From Fonsecaea monophora (lineage: Eukaryota > Ascomycota > Eurotiomycetes > Chaetothyriales > Herpotrichiellaceae): a stretch of DNA of 64,000 nt. The translations under genes and the position numbers were made by a program. Positions 10,807 through 20,176 of this stretch are shown here, piece after piece (position 1 is the stretch's first letter; each line of letters opens with the position of its first letter). The notes below the pieces were generated by a model, which made no database searches, was not told the origin of the DNA, and was given only the letters and a program-made list of their open reading frames with translations. The stretch is from contig NW_019173957.1 in the NCBI RefSeq assembly GCF_001642475.1, forward strand, positions 186,001 to 250,000. Direction: 5' to 3'.

Positions 10807-12492
10807 ATGAGGTCAACGTTATGGGCCCTCGCTACCGCAGCTGCTGTCACCGTCTGCCATGGCCAGAAACACGACAAGTGGGACAGCTCAGACGTTGTAG
10901 TCACCACTATCGTTACAAACACACATATCGTGTGCCCTTGCAGCTCTGAACATTTGGTTGCATCGTCAGTCTCGTCCCCGGCTCAGTATTCCTGGACCCA
11001 CAATGGCCACACACGGCATACTTCTCGCGGTGACACGTCGACGGCACAAGATTCAGACATCCCTCATCGGCAAAGCTGGGGCAAGACAGAAGGACAGAGC
11101 ATTACTGCATCTCCGTGGACTCTCTCCCAGTTGAAGAGTTCCCAGACAAGCACATCTGCACATACCACAACAACACGCACAGAACATGAACCAGGAAGGC
11201 CGCCCACGTCTAAAAGCTCTCCGGTTGCAGTCCTCTCGACCACCTCTATTTACCTATCGCACACTTCTTCAGCCACTAGAAGTCACGGAACAACATACTC
11301 AAAATCTACTGACACAAGTATATCTATATCTACTAGTTCTTGGAGAGCATTGACGAGCATCCTCGGATCTTCAACGACACTGACAGGCTCCACAAACTCG
11401 CCGACGACCACCAGTACTAGAGCATCCACTTCCACCAGTTCGACTTCGTCCCTGGCTACAGCTAGCACCACTACATCAGCCGTGACAACAACGACAGCGA
11501 CTATTAATACATCTACTACCTCTACCTCTACGACAACTCCTACTACTACGATCACGGAGACCACAGCGGTAGGCCACAATGTGTCAACTGTCCTTTGATG
11601 TCTCTATAACTGCAAGCTAAGACTCGTGCTAGATAACGTCCACCACCACAACTACAACAGTATGTATTGTACCTATTCGCTCCTTTTCGAAGTCGAGAAG
11701 CTAATTCAACACCACCAGACCACTACCACAACCACAAGCAGTTCTTCCGCATGTCCTACAAGTGCCTGTCCATCCTCGAGAACGGCGGTACGTCCTCAGC
11801 GGTTTTCGAGCGCTTGTCCTGCACCGTACAATCTCTGGGTTACTGACCATTCATCCTCACAGGACGTCATAACTGACGGTAGCTTTGAAGACGTCTCCTC
11901 CGACTCGATTGGAGTACTGGGAACTACCAGCGGCGACTGGACAGTATCTGGGAACGCATTTTTCGACCAGAACAGCGGAACGGCTTCTGACACGCCTTTC
12001 GGGACGAAATTTGTGTATGTATCCCTTCTTCGACACCCTTCCCTTCCCTCTCCACGATAGGACAGATTGTATTCTCGAGATGCGCAACTACTAACCATGC
12101 CACTGCGTAGCTACTTCCGCGGCACTTCGACCGTGCCCATCTCCAGCGTCTCTCAGAACCTGACGGACCTCATCCCCAACACCTTCTACACCCTCACCTA
12201 CGACTACGCCGTTCCCTTCGTGGACAACCCCAACAGCGGCCCCACCTTTTCCACCTGCAGCCTCACCCTCCAGGTCGGCGACAGCGTCAATCGGGATCTT
12301 GTCGATGTCTTTGGCAACGCGGCGCAGACGGCCTGGGCGGAGGCGGTACCCCTGGACTTTGTGGCCGACTGTTCGGAGCTGGTGTTTTCGCTGATCTGGG
12401 ATTGTTCGCAGGTGTTGCCGGGGAACGAAATTGATTTTGTCATTGATAACGTGGCCTTCACAGGCGGTCAGTGTGTGGCGGAGCCGGCTTGA
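10807..12492 (+). CDS. Secreted Thr/Ser-rich surface protein with C-terminal beta-sandwich-like domain
   Basis: Five exons: 10807-11568, 11633-11659, 11719-11787, 11863-12014 and 12111-12492, giving 463 aa. I prefer the ATG at 10807 over the in-frame 10756 because it directly opens a signal peptide (STLWALATAAAVTVCHG). Residues about 40-285 are a low-complexity Thr/Ser stalk, probably heavily O-mannosylated, ending in a Cys-containing ACPTSACPSS element. Residues about 286-463 form a folded domain starting DVITDGSFEDVSSDS and containing GDWTVSGNAFF and IDNVAF. This pattern (an opening N-G-x-F-E-like motif and a closing DNV) is common in galactose-binding/CBM-like modules of fungal wall proteins. 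Exons 2 and 3 are tiny and phase 0. The protein is likely wall-associated; ligand unknown. Confidence 0.78.
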
Positions 12493-13113
12493 TTTGAGTG
12501 AGCGAGGTCCCGACGATCTGTGTATACGTGGGGTGTGGATGTCGGGTAGTTAGCTAGCATATGCTCATGGGAGGAGTGAGGGCGAGGAGTCGGTGTGTAT
12601 TCCCAACCCCAGCAGAACTAGCCTGTAGCGCTTACTGGGAAAGAGTCACTTGTTCAAATGTGGGGATCAGATGCAGGAACAGGCAACTTGGCAGTTCGCA
12701 TCACAAACAACACTTTGAATCGCTATTCCTCGTTGATTCTTGACCTTACCTGCTTCTTTGCCTCTGTGTCTCTGTGAGTTTGACCAATCGGAGAAGAGTT
12801 GATTCGCACACATATTCTGAGGGTTCTGTCGGACAACAGCGACTCCCTTCCCCCCAAGGACGCGATGGAGCTCGGTCGGCACCGAGCGTTCAAAAGTGGG
12901 TCAAACCATCAATTAAAGTATTTTCTTGTTTCCGTCGCTCGCTGACTTTAAATGATAATAATAATGATAACTACAACTTGTTCTCGATGCAGTGATCCAC
13001 TCAGACCTGATAAAGCACAGAATCCATTACTCGAGCGGATACTACATACGAGAGAGTCCATCCTCGCTGCCATACCATTGACGTAGAGAACGAGCAAGCG
13101 TGGAGCGACAGCC
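12493..13113. other. Intergenic, no supported gene
   Basis: Between the surface-protein stop and the 2OG oxygenase start. It holds an imperfect AAT/GAT-rich stretch near 12952-12970 and otherwise unremarkable sequence. Confidence 0.5.
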
Positions 13114-14256
13114 ATGCCTGCGGTGTCGGTAGCAAACGGCGCGGCTCCCGCTGCGGCGTCGTCAATCGATTTGCCGCTGTTCGACATCTCCCAAGAATCA
13201 CCGGAGCTGGGGCGAGAGATTGTCCAGGCCGCTGCAAAGCACGGATTTCTGTGGATCGCAGGATCGCCACCGCCGACGTCACAGACCAACGACGGCGGTG
13301 AATACGACCTCGACGCCGCGACGGTGCAGAACGCCTTCGAGATCAGCAGCCGCTTCTTCAAGGGCGCCAGCGCGGCGGACAAGGCGGCCTGCAAGATCAC
13401 AAAGAACCGCGGCTTCGTCGACATGCAGGTCGAGAATCTCGATCCGCAGAGCCACGCGCGCGGCGACTTCAAGCAGTGCTTCAACCTGGCGGAGCCGGAC
13501 CCGGCGAACGGCGCGTGGCGACAACCCCTTCCCTCGCAATTCTCAGAGGTCCGTGCGGAGGCTGCGCTGCGCGATTTCCACGCCCGCTGTCGCGCCATGG
13601 CGACCCGGATCCTGCGCCTGATCGCGCTGGGGCTGGGTATCGATGACGACCCGGACTGGTTCGTCCGGTCACACGAAAACTCACCATACACGGTGCGCAT
13701 GCTCTATTACCCACAGCTGCCGCCCAACAGCGACTACCGCGCTGAAGCCGACATCCGCGCCGGCGCGCACAGCGACTACGGCAGCATCACCCTGCTATTC
13801 ACGCGGCCGGGCCAACCTGGGCTGGAAATCCTGCGGGACGACGGCACCTGGGCCCGTGTCCCTGTCTCCCCGCCGGGTTACCACGACCGGGACTTCCCCC
13901 CCGTGGTCGTCAATATCGGCGACCTGCTCCAGTTCTGGACCAATGGACTCCTCAAGTCGACCGTGCACCGCGTCGTGCTCGTCGAACCCGAGCAAGAAGA
14001 CGAGCACGTCGCCGCGACATCCTCCGCCCTCGGAACAGACAGGTACTCCATCGCCGTGTTTGTTCAGCCGGCCGACGACACCGTGCTGGTCCCCGTGCCG
14101 TCACTGGCGGTCTCGGAGCGCACAGCCGCGTTCCGAGATGCCCAGATCGGTCGTGGGGGCGGCTCGGCGACGGTGGCAACGTTGGGCCAGACGACGGCGG
14201 GGGAGCACTTGCTTGGGCGGCTGAGGGCGACGTATGGTGTTGCTGTGACGGGATAG
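13114..14256 (+). CDS. 2-oxoglutarate/Fe(II)-dependent oxygenase (isopenicillin-N-synthase-like)
   Basis: Single-exon gene of 380 aa. The N-terminal DIOX_N part begins IDLPLFDISQESPELG (about residues 18-33). The jelly-roll domain carries the iron triad His219-x-Asp221 in AHSDYGSITLLF and His285 in STVHRVV. The 2-oxoglutarate-binding Arg310 and Ser312 are in RYSIAVFVQP. The GDLLQFWTNG segment is also standard. The family oxidises small molecules by hydroxylation, desaturation or ring closure, with many secondary-metabolism members. No backbone synthase lies nearby, so the substrate is unknown. The CDS is clearly more GC-rich than its flanks, normal for intronless fungal genes. Confidence 0.92.
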   Translation: MPAVSVANGAAPAAASSIDLPLFDISQESPELGREIVQAAAKHGFLWIAGSPPPTSQTNDGGEYDLDAATVQNAFEISSRFFKGASAADKAACKITKNRGFVDMQVENLDPQSHARGDFKQCFNLAEPDPANGAWRQPLPSQFSEVRAEAALRDFHARCRAMATRILRLIALGLGIDDDPDWFVRSHENSPYTVRMLYYPQLPPNSDYRAEADIRAGAHSDYGSITLLFTRPGQPGLEILRDDGTWARVPVSPPGYHDRDFPPVVVNIGDLLQFWTNGLLKSTVHRVVLVEPEQEDEHVAATSSALGTDRYSIAVFVQPADDTVLVPVPSLAVSERTAAFRDAQIGRGGGSATVATLGQTTAGEHLLGRLRATYGVAVTG

Positions 14257-15257
14257 GTATTCAAGGTTTGAGGAGACGGGAGTGGATCGATCGACCGATT
14301 GATGAGGAGTGAATTGGTTATTGGTGTTCTCTGGCTGAGATGGCTCTTGTTAGGTTTTGCAATATGTCCTGTGAATATGTCGACATCATTCATGGTCGTG
14401 GTATTCTCTAAACTTACACCAGAATATCTGTCAACAAGAGTGGTGACTGCTTCATACCCCTTGTGTCTGTCCTTGTGTCTGGTGGCAGAGATTCATTTCG
14501 AAAGCCTTTTATACACCATTGCACACATGGCCTAGGCACGAGGTACAGTGTGAGTTGACTCGCGTGAGAACCATAACCAAATGATGGTGGGTAATTCAAG
14601 ATGTGATTAAACAGGGCATATCTTGTTCGGATCCTCGTCGCTCCTTCCGTCCCAGAGTATATCGACTTTTCATTAGAGACAGTGGCCACCATTCATTTGT
14701 CCACAGTGTCGGCAAGCATCGAGCTCCCTTGCTTCCTCGCCCCGGGCAATAGTGTCTACAATCTAGACCTAACGTGGTCGAAATTTGAAGTAGTTTGTCT
14801 CGAGATCTCAGCTAACGCTTTGTCATAATAGGTAGTTCCAGATTGACGAGGCACGAGGTTCTCCAACTCGTCAAAGCTGCCACAACAAGACCAGAAGGAG
14901 CGCAACACGTTCAAAAGACCTAATTTGGATTGGAAAGACCAACTTCAGGCACGCCTGTTGAAGCAGTAATATGATTGGCTCACTGGAGACCTACATTACT
15001 TCCCATCCTGCTCCTTGCATTTCAACCACGCCAACGTTGAGGTAGCATTGGCTAATGCACCGGATACCTTGGTGATCATGACATCCAATGAGAGTCTTGA
15101 GAGTGACTCCTACGGCCAGGCACCACGGGAACATGACTGTGAGGACAGCCATATAAAGGGACGAGCGGTAAGCTCATCATCACTCAGATGTCGGAGCTAA
15201 AAGGACAGCATTTTTGTACCCCTTCATCCTTTAGACTGATCTCTAGGTATTTCCGCC
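14257..15257. other. Intergenic with secreted-phosphatase promoter
   Basis: No coding sequence that I can support. The downstream end holds the TATA box (15152-15157) and leader of the histidine phosphatase gene. Confidence 0.5.
15152..15157 (+). promoter_or_regulatory. TATA box of the histidine phosphatase gene
   Basis: TATAAA lies about 100 bp upstream of the ATG at 15258, the same spacing as at the S28 peptidase gene. Confidence 0.6.
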
Positions 15258-16423
15258 ATGGTTTGTCTTGCGACATCCTTGCTGCTCAGCAGCGCCTTCA
15301 CTGCTGTCTCGGCTTACATCCAGTATTCAACTGTCCCAGGCTACTTCCTGCAGGACGATAATTCGACCAACGCTACTACATTTGACTATGTAAGTGGTGA
15401 AAGGCAGACCCGATCCGATGGAAGCGGGGGGTTAAGAGAAAAGTTCTTCGTCTTCTGATGATACTTCCTGTCTAGACTGCGACCAACTTCGGCCTCATCA
15501 ACCAGAGCTATCCCACCGATCCCTCTGATGCCGCTTCCTTGACCCAGTGGCAACGATTTGCCCTGGTCATTGCCAATCTGACCAAATCGGCTCCCGCCAA
15601 CGTGCAATACAAGCTATTGTTCATGGGCCGCCACGGAGAAGGCTGGCACAATGCCGCCGAGTCCTTCTACGGCACTCCCGCGTGGAACTGCTACTGGTCT
15701 CTCCTCGACGGCAATGCGACAGCGACGTGGTCCGACGCTCACTTGACTGACAATGGAGTTTCTCAAGCCCTGGTCGCCAACAGGTTCTGGCGGTCTCGTA
15801 TCCAGGAGCAGAAGATCCCAACTCCGCAAAAGTACTATGTATCTCCTTTGTACCGATGTCTCTCGACGGCAAATCTGACCTTCTCGGGCCTCCCACTACC
15901 ACAAAACGAACCCTTCATCCCGACGATCAAAGCTCTGCTCCGGGAGTCCATCTCCGAACACACCTGCGACCGCCGCTCCAACAAGACATATATCCACTCC
16001 CAGTTCCCCACGTACAAGTTCGAACCTGGCTTCCCCGAGACCGACCAACTCTGGTCGGGCGTCACCGCCGAGACCAATTCGGCCCAAGACGCACGGTCAA
16101 AGACGTTGCTCGACAGCATCTTCTCGACGGACAAGTCGACTTACCTGTCGTTCACTTCCCACTCCGGAGAACTCGGCTCTATTCTGCGAGTTCTCGGACA
16201 TCGGACCTTTTCTCTCAACACGGGCGCTGTGATCCCAGTGCTGGTCAAGGCCGAGACCATCGCTGGAGTCAGCACGATTTCTACCCAGGCTTGGACGCCC
16301 AGTCCACATTGCACGGTGCCACCTCTCACCAGCGTCAGCAGCGGCGCGAACGGAGGCTGTGTCTGTCCAAACAGTGCCGTGCCAGTAACTACGACGTTGC
16401 CTCCATTCGCGGTCAGCACTTGA
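15258..16423 (+). CDS. Secreted histidine phosphatase superfamily protein (PMU1/phosphoglycerate-mutase-like)
   Basis: Two exons, 15258-15389 and 15476-16423, with an 86-bp intron; 359 aa. The N-terminus is a signal peptide (LATSLLLSSAFTAVSA). The phosphohistidine motif is MGRHGEGWHN with the nucleophilic His at about residue 97. A second catalytic-type His is in SFTSHSGELGSIL (about residue 273), and SPLYRCLST supplies the conserved arginine after the first helix. This is the branch-1 histidine phosphatase fold, closest in feel to yeast Pmu1 and its secreted filamentous-fungal relatives. These are phosphomonoesterases, not glycolytic mutases. Several N-glycosylation sequons (NST, NAT, NLT, NKT) agree with secretion. 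Substrate unknown. Confidence 0.85.
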
Positions 16424-16600
16424 CTTGGCAGCCGAAGAAGGTGGGGGATTTGGCGCTAGACAGAGAGAACTGCTCAATTGAATCCAGAGAGTTAATATTG
16501 ACCGTCGACTAAAAGTTAGACTGGGAATGGAACCTGCGCACAGCACACGGACGCCTGAGACAGAGAACTGAGTGTGGGTATAATCTTGTATAGTCTGTAA

Positions 16601-17998
16601 TTAAGCGACCAGCAGTGATTTTATATCTGCACTCGGCGTCTCCCCTGAAATCAATTCACTCATGACCAACCCGGTCCCCAGACTCAGACTGATTCCCCAC
16701 GGGCCGTGTCCAGACGCTATCCAGACACCGCCACTTCCAGAGGGCGGAAGACCGAGGTAGTGTTCAGGGATCTTGCCCAGGAGAGGGGTCCCCCTCTGAC
16801 TGACGGGGCGGAAACACAGGCTTTGCCTGACCGTCTCGAGATCGTCGTCGTTGCCTTCCTCGGCCCCCTTCGCCACACGCCCCGTCAACTGCACGGTTGT
16901 CTTGCGCAGCGACCTGATGCTCTCCGGGTCGACGAGGGCTTTGACGTCGCTGGCCAGCTCCGGCAGCGGGAGGGCGCTGTCGTTCAGGCCGCCGACCCAG
17001 ATCTCCGTGTCGCCGTTGCGGGCAAGCCGCGCGAACGCTTCGGGCGCGAACGACCAGTGCACGCCGGCGGTGCTGTAGATCGAGTAGCAGAGCCAGTTGT
17101 CGGTGCCGCCGCCGACCTTGCGCTTCGCGATGTCGACAAACGGCCTCTTATACCGCGGCGACTTGACCACCAGACTGTGTCCCGCGAGCGGCTCGATCGG
17201 GATTTGCAGCGTACTTTGGGGGAACAGCGTCTCGAAGACCCTGGGCGTCCACGCGCCCGCCGAGATGAGGACGTCTCGACACTCGAGGTCTCTGGTCTCG
17301 GTGTTTCCATCGGGGTTGGTGGACGCTAATACTAGGCCCCTGAGAGCGCCGTCGTCGTCGTCGGTGAGGATCCCCGTCGCGCACGTCGAGAGGTGGACCT
17401 GGACGCCGCGCTTCTGGCACTCGTCGAGCAGGAACTCGCACAGCTCGCGCGGCTCGATCTGCGCGCAGCTTTCCGGGCCCGAAATCGTCTCGAGCGTCCC
17501 GCTGGGCTGGGGGGTCCATACGGCAGGCGAGCCGTCCGGGTTGAGTGTCTCGTCCTCTCCCCTTCCCCCTCCCCCTGCATCATCGCCACCGCCTTTCTCC
17601 TGAGACCCTGCCACCACCGACGTCGATGCCTCCTCGACCCGACTTGTCCCGTCGCGCAACCAATCGCCCCTCCTGCCCTTCCTCGTCGCCGCCGCGCTGT
17701 CATCCACGCTCAAATTATACGTGTGGCTCCTCGCGTACCCCCACCTGCGCGGCCCATCATGCGTCTCGGCCAGCTCGCGGTGCAGACGGAACGAGAGCGC
17801 GCCCAGCGCCGCCACGGACGGACTGAACCAGTCGGCCGCGAGGAATCCGCCGGCAAAGCCACTCGCCGAGGCGAGCAGCGCGGGCGACGAGTCGACGATG
17901 TGGATTGTTCTCGTCGGCGACGAGGCCCGCGCCGCCAGCGAGAGGTAGTACGCGGTTGAGAGGCCGATGATGCCTCCGCCGAGAATTACCGTCGACAT
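16601..17998 (-). CDS. tda3: FAD-dependent oxidoreductase, DAO family, Tda3-like
   Basis: Single-exon gene of 465 aa. The Rossmann FAD-binding motif is at the very N-terminus (VILGGGIIGLSTAYYL, residues 4-19). The next conserved segment, ASGFAGGFLAADWFSPSVAAL, is cited here in two parts (ASGFAGGFLAADW, FSPSVAAL) and is diagnostic of the Tda3-like branch. The C-terminal FAD-contact segment GSGGVWIASGHGPWGISL is typical of DAO enzymes. Yeast Tda3 is an FAD oxidoreductase linked to endosomal retromer recruitment and trafficking; a similar cellular role here is inferred from family membership. A charged, Gly-rich insert (residues about 110-160) is a likely disordered loop. The gene converges with the histidine phosphatase, leaving 177 bp between stops. 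Confidence 0.88.
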   Translation of the reverse strand: MSTVILGGGIIGLSTAYYLSLAARASSPTRTIHIVDSSPALLASASGFAGGFLAADWFSPSVAALGALSFRLHRELAETHDGPRRWGYARSHTYNLSVDDSAAATRKGRRGDWLRDGTSRVEEASTSVVAGSQEKGGGDDAGGGGRGEDETLNPDGSPAVWTPQPSGTLETISGPESCAQIEPRELCEFLLDECQKRGVQVHLSTCATGILTDDDDGALRGLVLASTNPDGNTETRDLECRDVLISAGAWTPRVFETLFPQSTLQIPIEPLAGHSLVVKSPRYKRPFVDIAKRKVGGGTDNWLCYSIYSTAGVHWSFAPEAFARLARNGDTEIWVGGLNDSALPLPELASDVKALVDPESIRSLRKTTVQLTGRVAKGAEEGNDDDLETVRQSLCFRPVSQRGTPLLGKIPEHYLGLPPSGSGGVWIASGHGPWGISLSLGTGLVMSELISGETPSADIKSLLVA

Positions 17999-18721
17999 TC
18001 TTCTGGCTCTGGTCCTGCTCTTCCCAGTCTTATCACCCTAGGGGAGAATATCTCAAGGGAGGGAGAGAGAAAGGAGAAGTTGAGCCGGCGGGATTGACTT
18101 GATGTTATCACTCCTTGGCTTCCCTTGCGCCGCCGCTCGCCGTCGCTATGTGAAAGAAATCGACAGCGCTATCTACATGTCCACATGCGCCTTGGTAATC
18201 GCAGTTCTCCGCCTTCGACCTTTTGAGGTTGTTCGGGAATTTTCTCCCCCGCCTCTGGAATGGCAACTCCCTACGTAATTATTCAGCCCGAAACAAGTTA
18301 TGTACATAATACTCGACTTCGTATACGAGAATAGGATCCAGCCTAATAGCAGATCGGATGTCTTTCTTCAGGAACAATCCTGATTTCAACAGACACTTCA
18401 AGCCGGCGTGTCTACAGGGGCCTTCGGGCTCTCCAGCGTTGACAGACCCATGTCATTCTGTTTCCTCGGCATCCCTTTCAGCAACTGCACCACAAATCCT
18501 TGCAGAGACTTACATTTCGGATCGGGACATCATGGCCATTGGTTACAAAACGCAGGCAATACTGGCTGGCTGGCTGGCTGGACTGGTGGGGGGTTAATCT
18601 AATTGGATTTGGTTCTAGTCCACCCCGCAAAGTCTCGGCTAACATTCCTTGATCCTTTACGAAGTCAAATAAATTCATTTGAGCAGTTCATCCGCACACC
18701 TACTCCGTCCTCGAGGCTGCG
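17999..18721. other. Intergenic between divergent genes
   Basis: Shared upstream region of the Tda3-like gene (-) and the DUF3245 gene (+). It includes a (CTGG)5 microsatellite at 18562-18581. No other gene is seen. Confidence 0.5.
18562..18581. repeat. (CTGG)5 microsatellite
   Basis: Five perfect tandem CTGG units in the non-coding leader about 140 bp upstream of the DUF3245 start. Confidence 0.8.
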
Positions 18722-19573
18722 ATGCCTCAAATGGCTCCGTCGACGGGCGCAGGTTCACCAGCGTCAAGAGCGAAACCAACGACTGCCGCGGCCGCATCCG
18801 ATGCCGACATCGCCACCAACAAGGCCCTCCTCTTCCACGCCGAAGCCGCGCGACTGGCGAAATCATGGCTCCGCGGTACCGCCGTCGGTGACGGGCCAGA
18901 CAAAGATGAAGATGAAGACAAAGCCGAGGAGGATCTCGAACAAGAGTTCTTGCGGAACAAAGACGTCTACTCCGAGACAGGGGGTGTAGGGTATCACCCT
19001 CCCACGGAATCTTCTCTGTCAAATGGGATCTCCTCCGACCAAAATACGACAACGGCGTTCTTGAGAAAGCAATTACTCCGCGGCCACCAGCGGGGACGAG
19101 CCACGAATGGAAGCGCACAGACACATAATGCCTCGACGGCGCGACCGAACACACAAATACGGGCACCAAGATGGGTAAAGGGCGAGGATGATTCGGACGA
19201 GGAAGAATCGCGCTCGGGCGTGGTGGGCAAGAGGAAGCGAAAAACCAATGCTGGGCGCGCAGCAGCAGTGACGGCAGCAGCGGTCGAGAGCGGAGCCTCT
19301 GGCTCTACTCCGTCGCAGATCCACCCCTCCTCAGCCTCCGAGACGGGACATTCACTCGAACCTTCTGGCGCTGCTGAATCCGCGCCGAACGAGTCGCATG
19401 ACCAGTTTGACAGCACTCCTCAAGCGACCTCATCCAGCAATCCCCAGGCAACGCTGCCCAGGGCAGGCAAGAAACGCGGAGCCGGCAGTTACCTGGACGA
19501 GCTGCTCGCCTCTCGAGCTGCGAAGAAGAAAAAGAAGAAAAAGAAGGGCGTCACGGAATCCGAGCCAGGGTAA
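18722..19573 (+). CDS. DUF3245-family protein, basic, probably nuclear
   Basis: Single-exon gene of 283 aa. The N-terminal region carries a helical conserved segment (ALLFHAEAARLAKSWL, about residues 35-50) followed by an acidic stretch. The C-terminus ends with the short motif SYLDELLASRAAKKK followed by a run of lysines. That combination, an N-terminal helix plus a C-terminal YLDE-L-A-R-A-K motif and poly-Lys, matches fungal DUF3245 proteins. Their biochemical role is not established; the strongly basic tail and a second basic patch (GKRKRKTN) suggest nuclear or nucleolar location. The middle is Ser/Thr/Gln-rich and probably disordered. A second ATG three codons downstream is an equally possible start. 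Confidence 0.78.
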   Translation: MPQMAPSTGAGSPASRAKPTTAAAASDADIATNKALLFHAEAARLAKSWLRGTAVGDGPDKDEDEDKAEEDLEQEFLRNKDVYSETGGVGYHPPTESSLSNGISSDQNTTTAFLRKQLLRGHQRGRATNGSAQTHNASTARPNTQIRAPRWVKGEDDSDEEESRSGVVGKRKRKTNAGRAAAVTAAAVESGASGSTPSQIHPSSASETGHSLEPSGAAESAPNESHDQFDSTPQATSSSNPQATLPRAGKKRGAGSYLDELLASRAAKKKKKKKKGVTESEPG

Positions 19574-20176
19574 TCCGCGACTGGCACAAAATGTATCATG
19601 CGACTCAAGAGCTCCTTCGTGATGATGTCTGCTTTGTACAGCCTTGGACACTTTCTTCTCATCTATATCGTTTCGACAACAACTTTCACCCCACACATGT
19701 GATCAGGCAGATATTTGGCTTGGTCCCATCGTATTGCACAGGGTCGGCGCTGGAAGGCCTCTAGAGATCTGCCCAAAGTATCCCCGTGAACTGATCGGAA
19801 TTCCCAGGCAAGTCAGTCCTGGGGTGATAACCGACTCTATATCCACACCATTTTTATCACGCTCCATTCTCGGTGATCTCGATACTATCCAAGCTCCATG
19901 TCTCTACCCTGTTGGAATGTGCAGTGCTGATGAAAAAGCCTCCCCGGAAAATATACACCACAAGTGTCTCGCTAGAGCCGGACTACTTGCCAAAGTCACG
20001 GTCGAATGTCGATTTCGATCAATTACCATCCAATTTCCCTGTCGGTATGTACAACGTGAGAAGCGTCATGTAAACACATCGTTTTTTCGCCAATTGTGCG
20101 GGACCAGTGGTCCGTCCCAAGCTCCGATAAAGATTGACCCCCGTCCAGTAAAAGCAAAGGGCAAGATTTTCTTGTG
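19574..20176. other. Intergenic between convergent genes
   Basis: Contains the 3' flanks of the DUF3245 gene (+) and the Sfl1-like gene (-). The open frame at 19644-20219 shows no family signature and overlaps the 3' end of the regulator, so I do not call it. Confidence 0.5.

Noticed and set aside
10807..14256. Secondary-metabolite cluster around the 2OG oxygenase
   Set aside because: No polyketide, peptide or terpene synthase, P450 or pathway regulator is adjacent; neighbours are a surface protein and a phosphatase.
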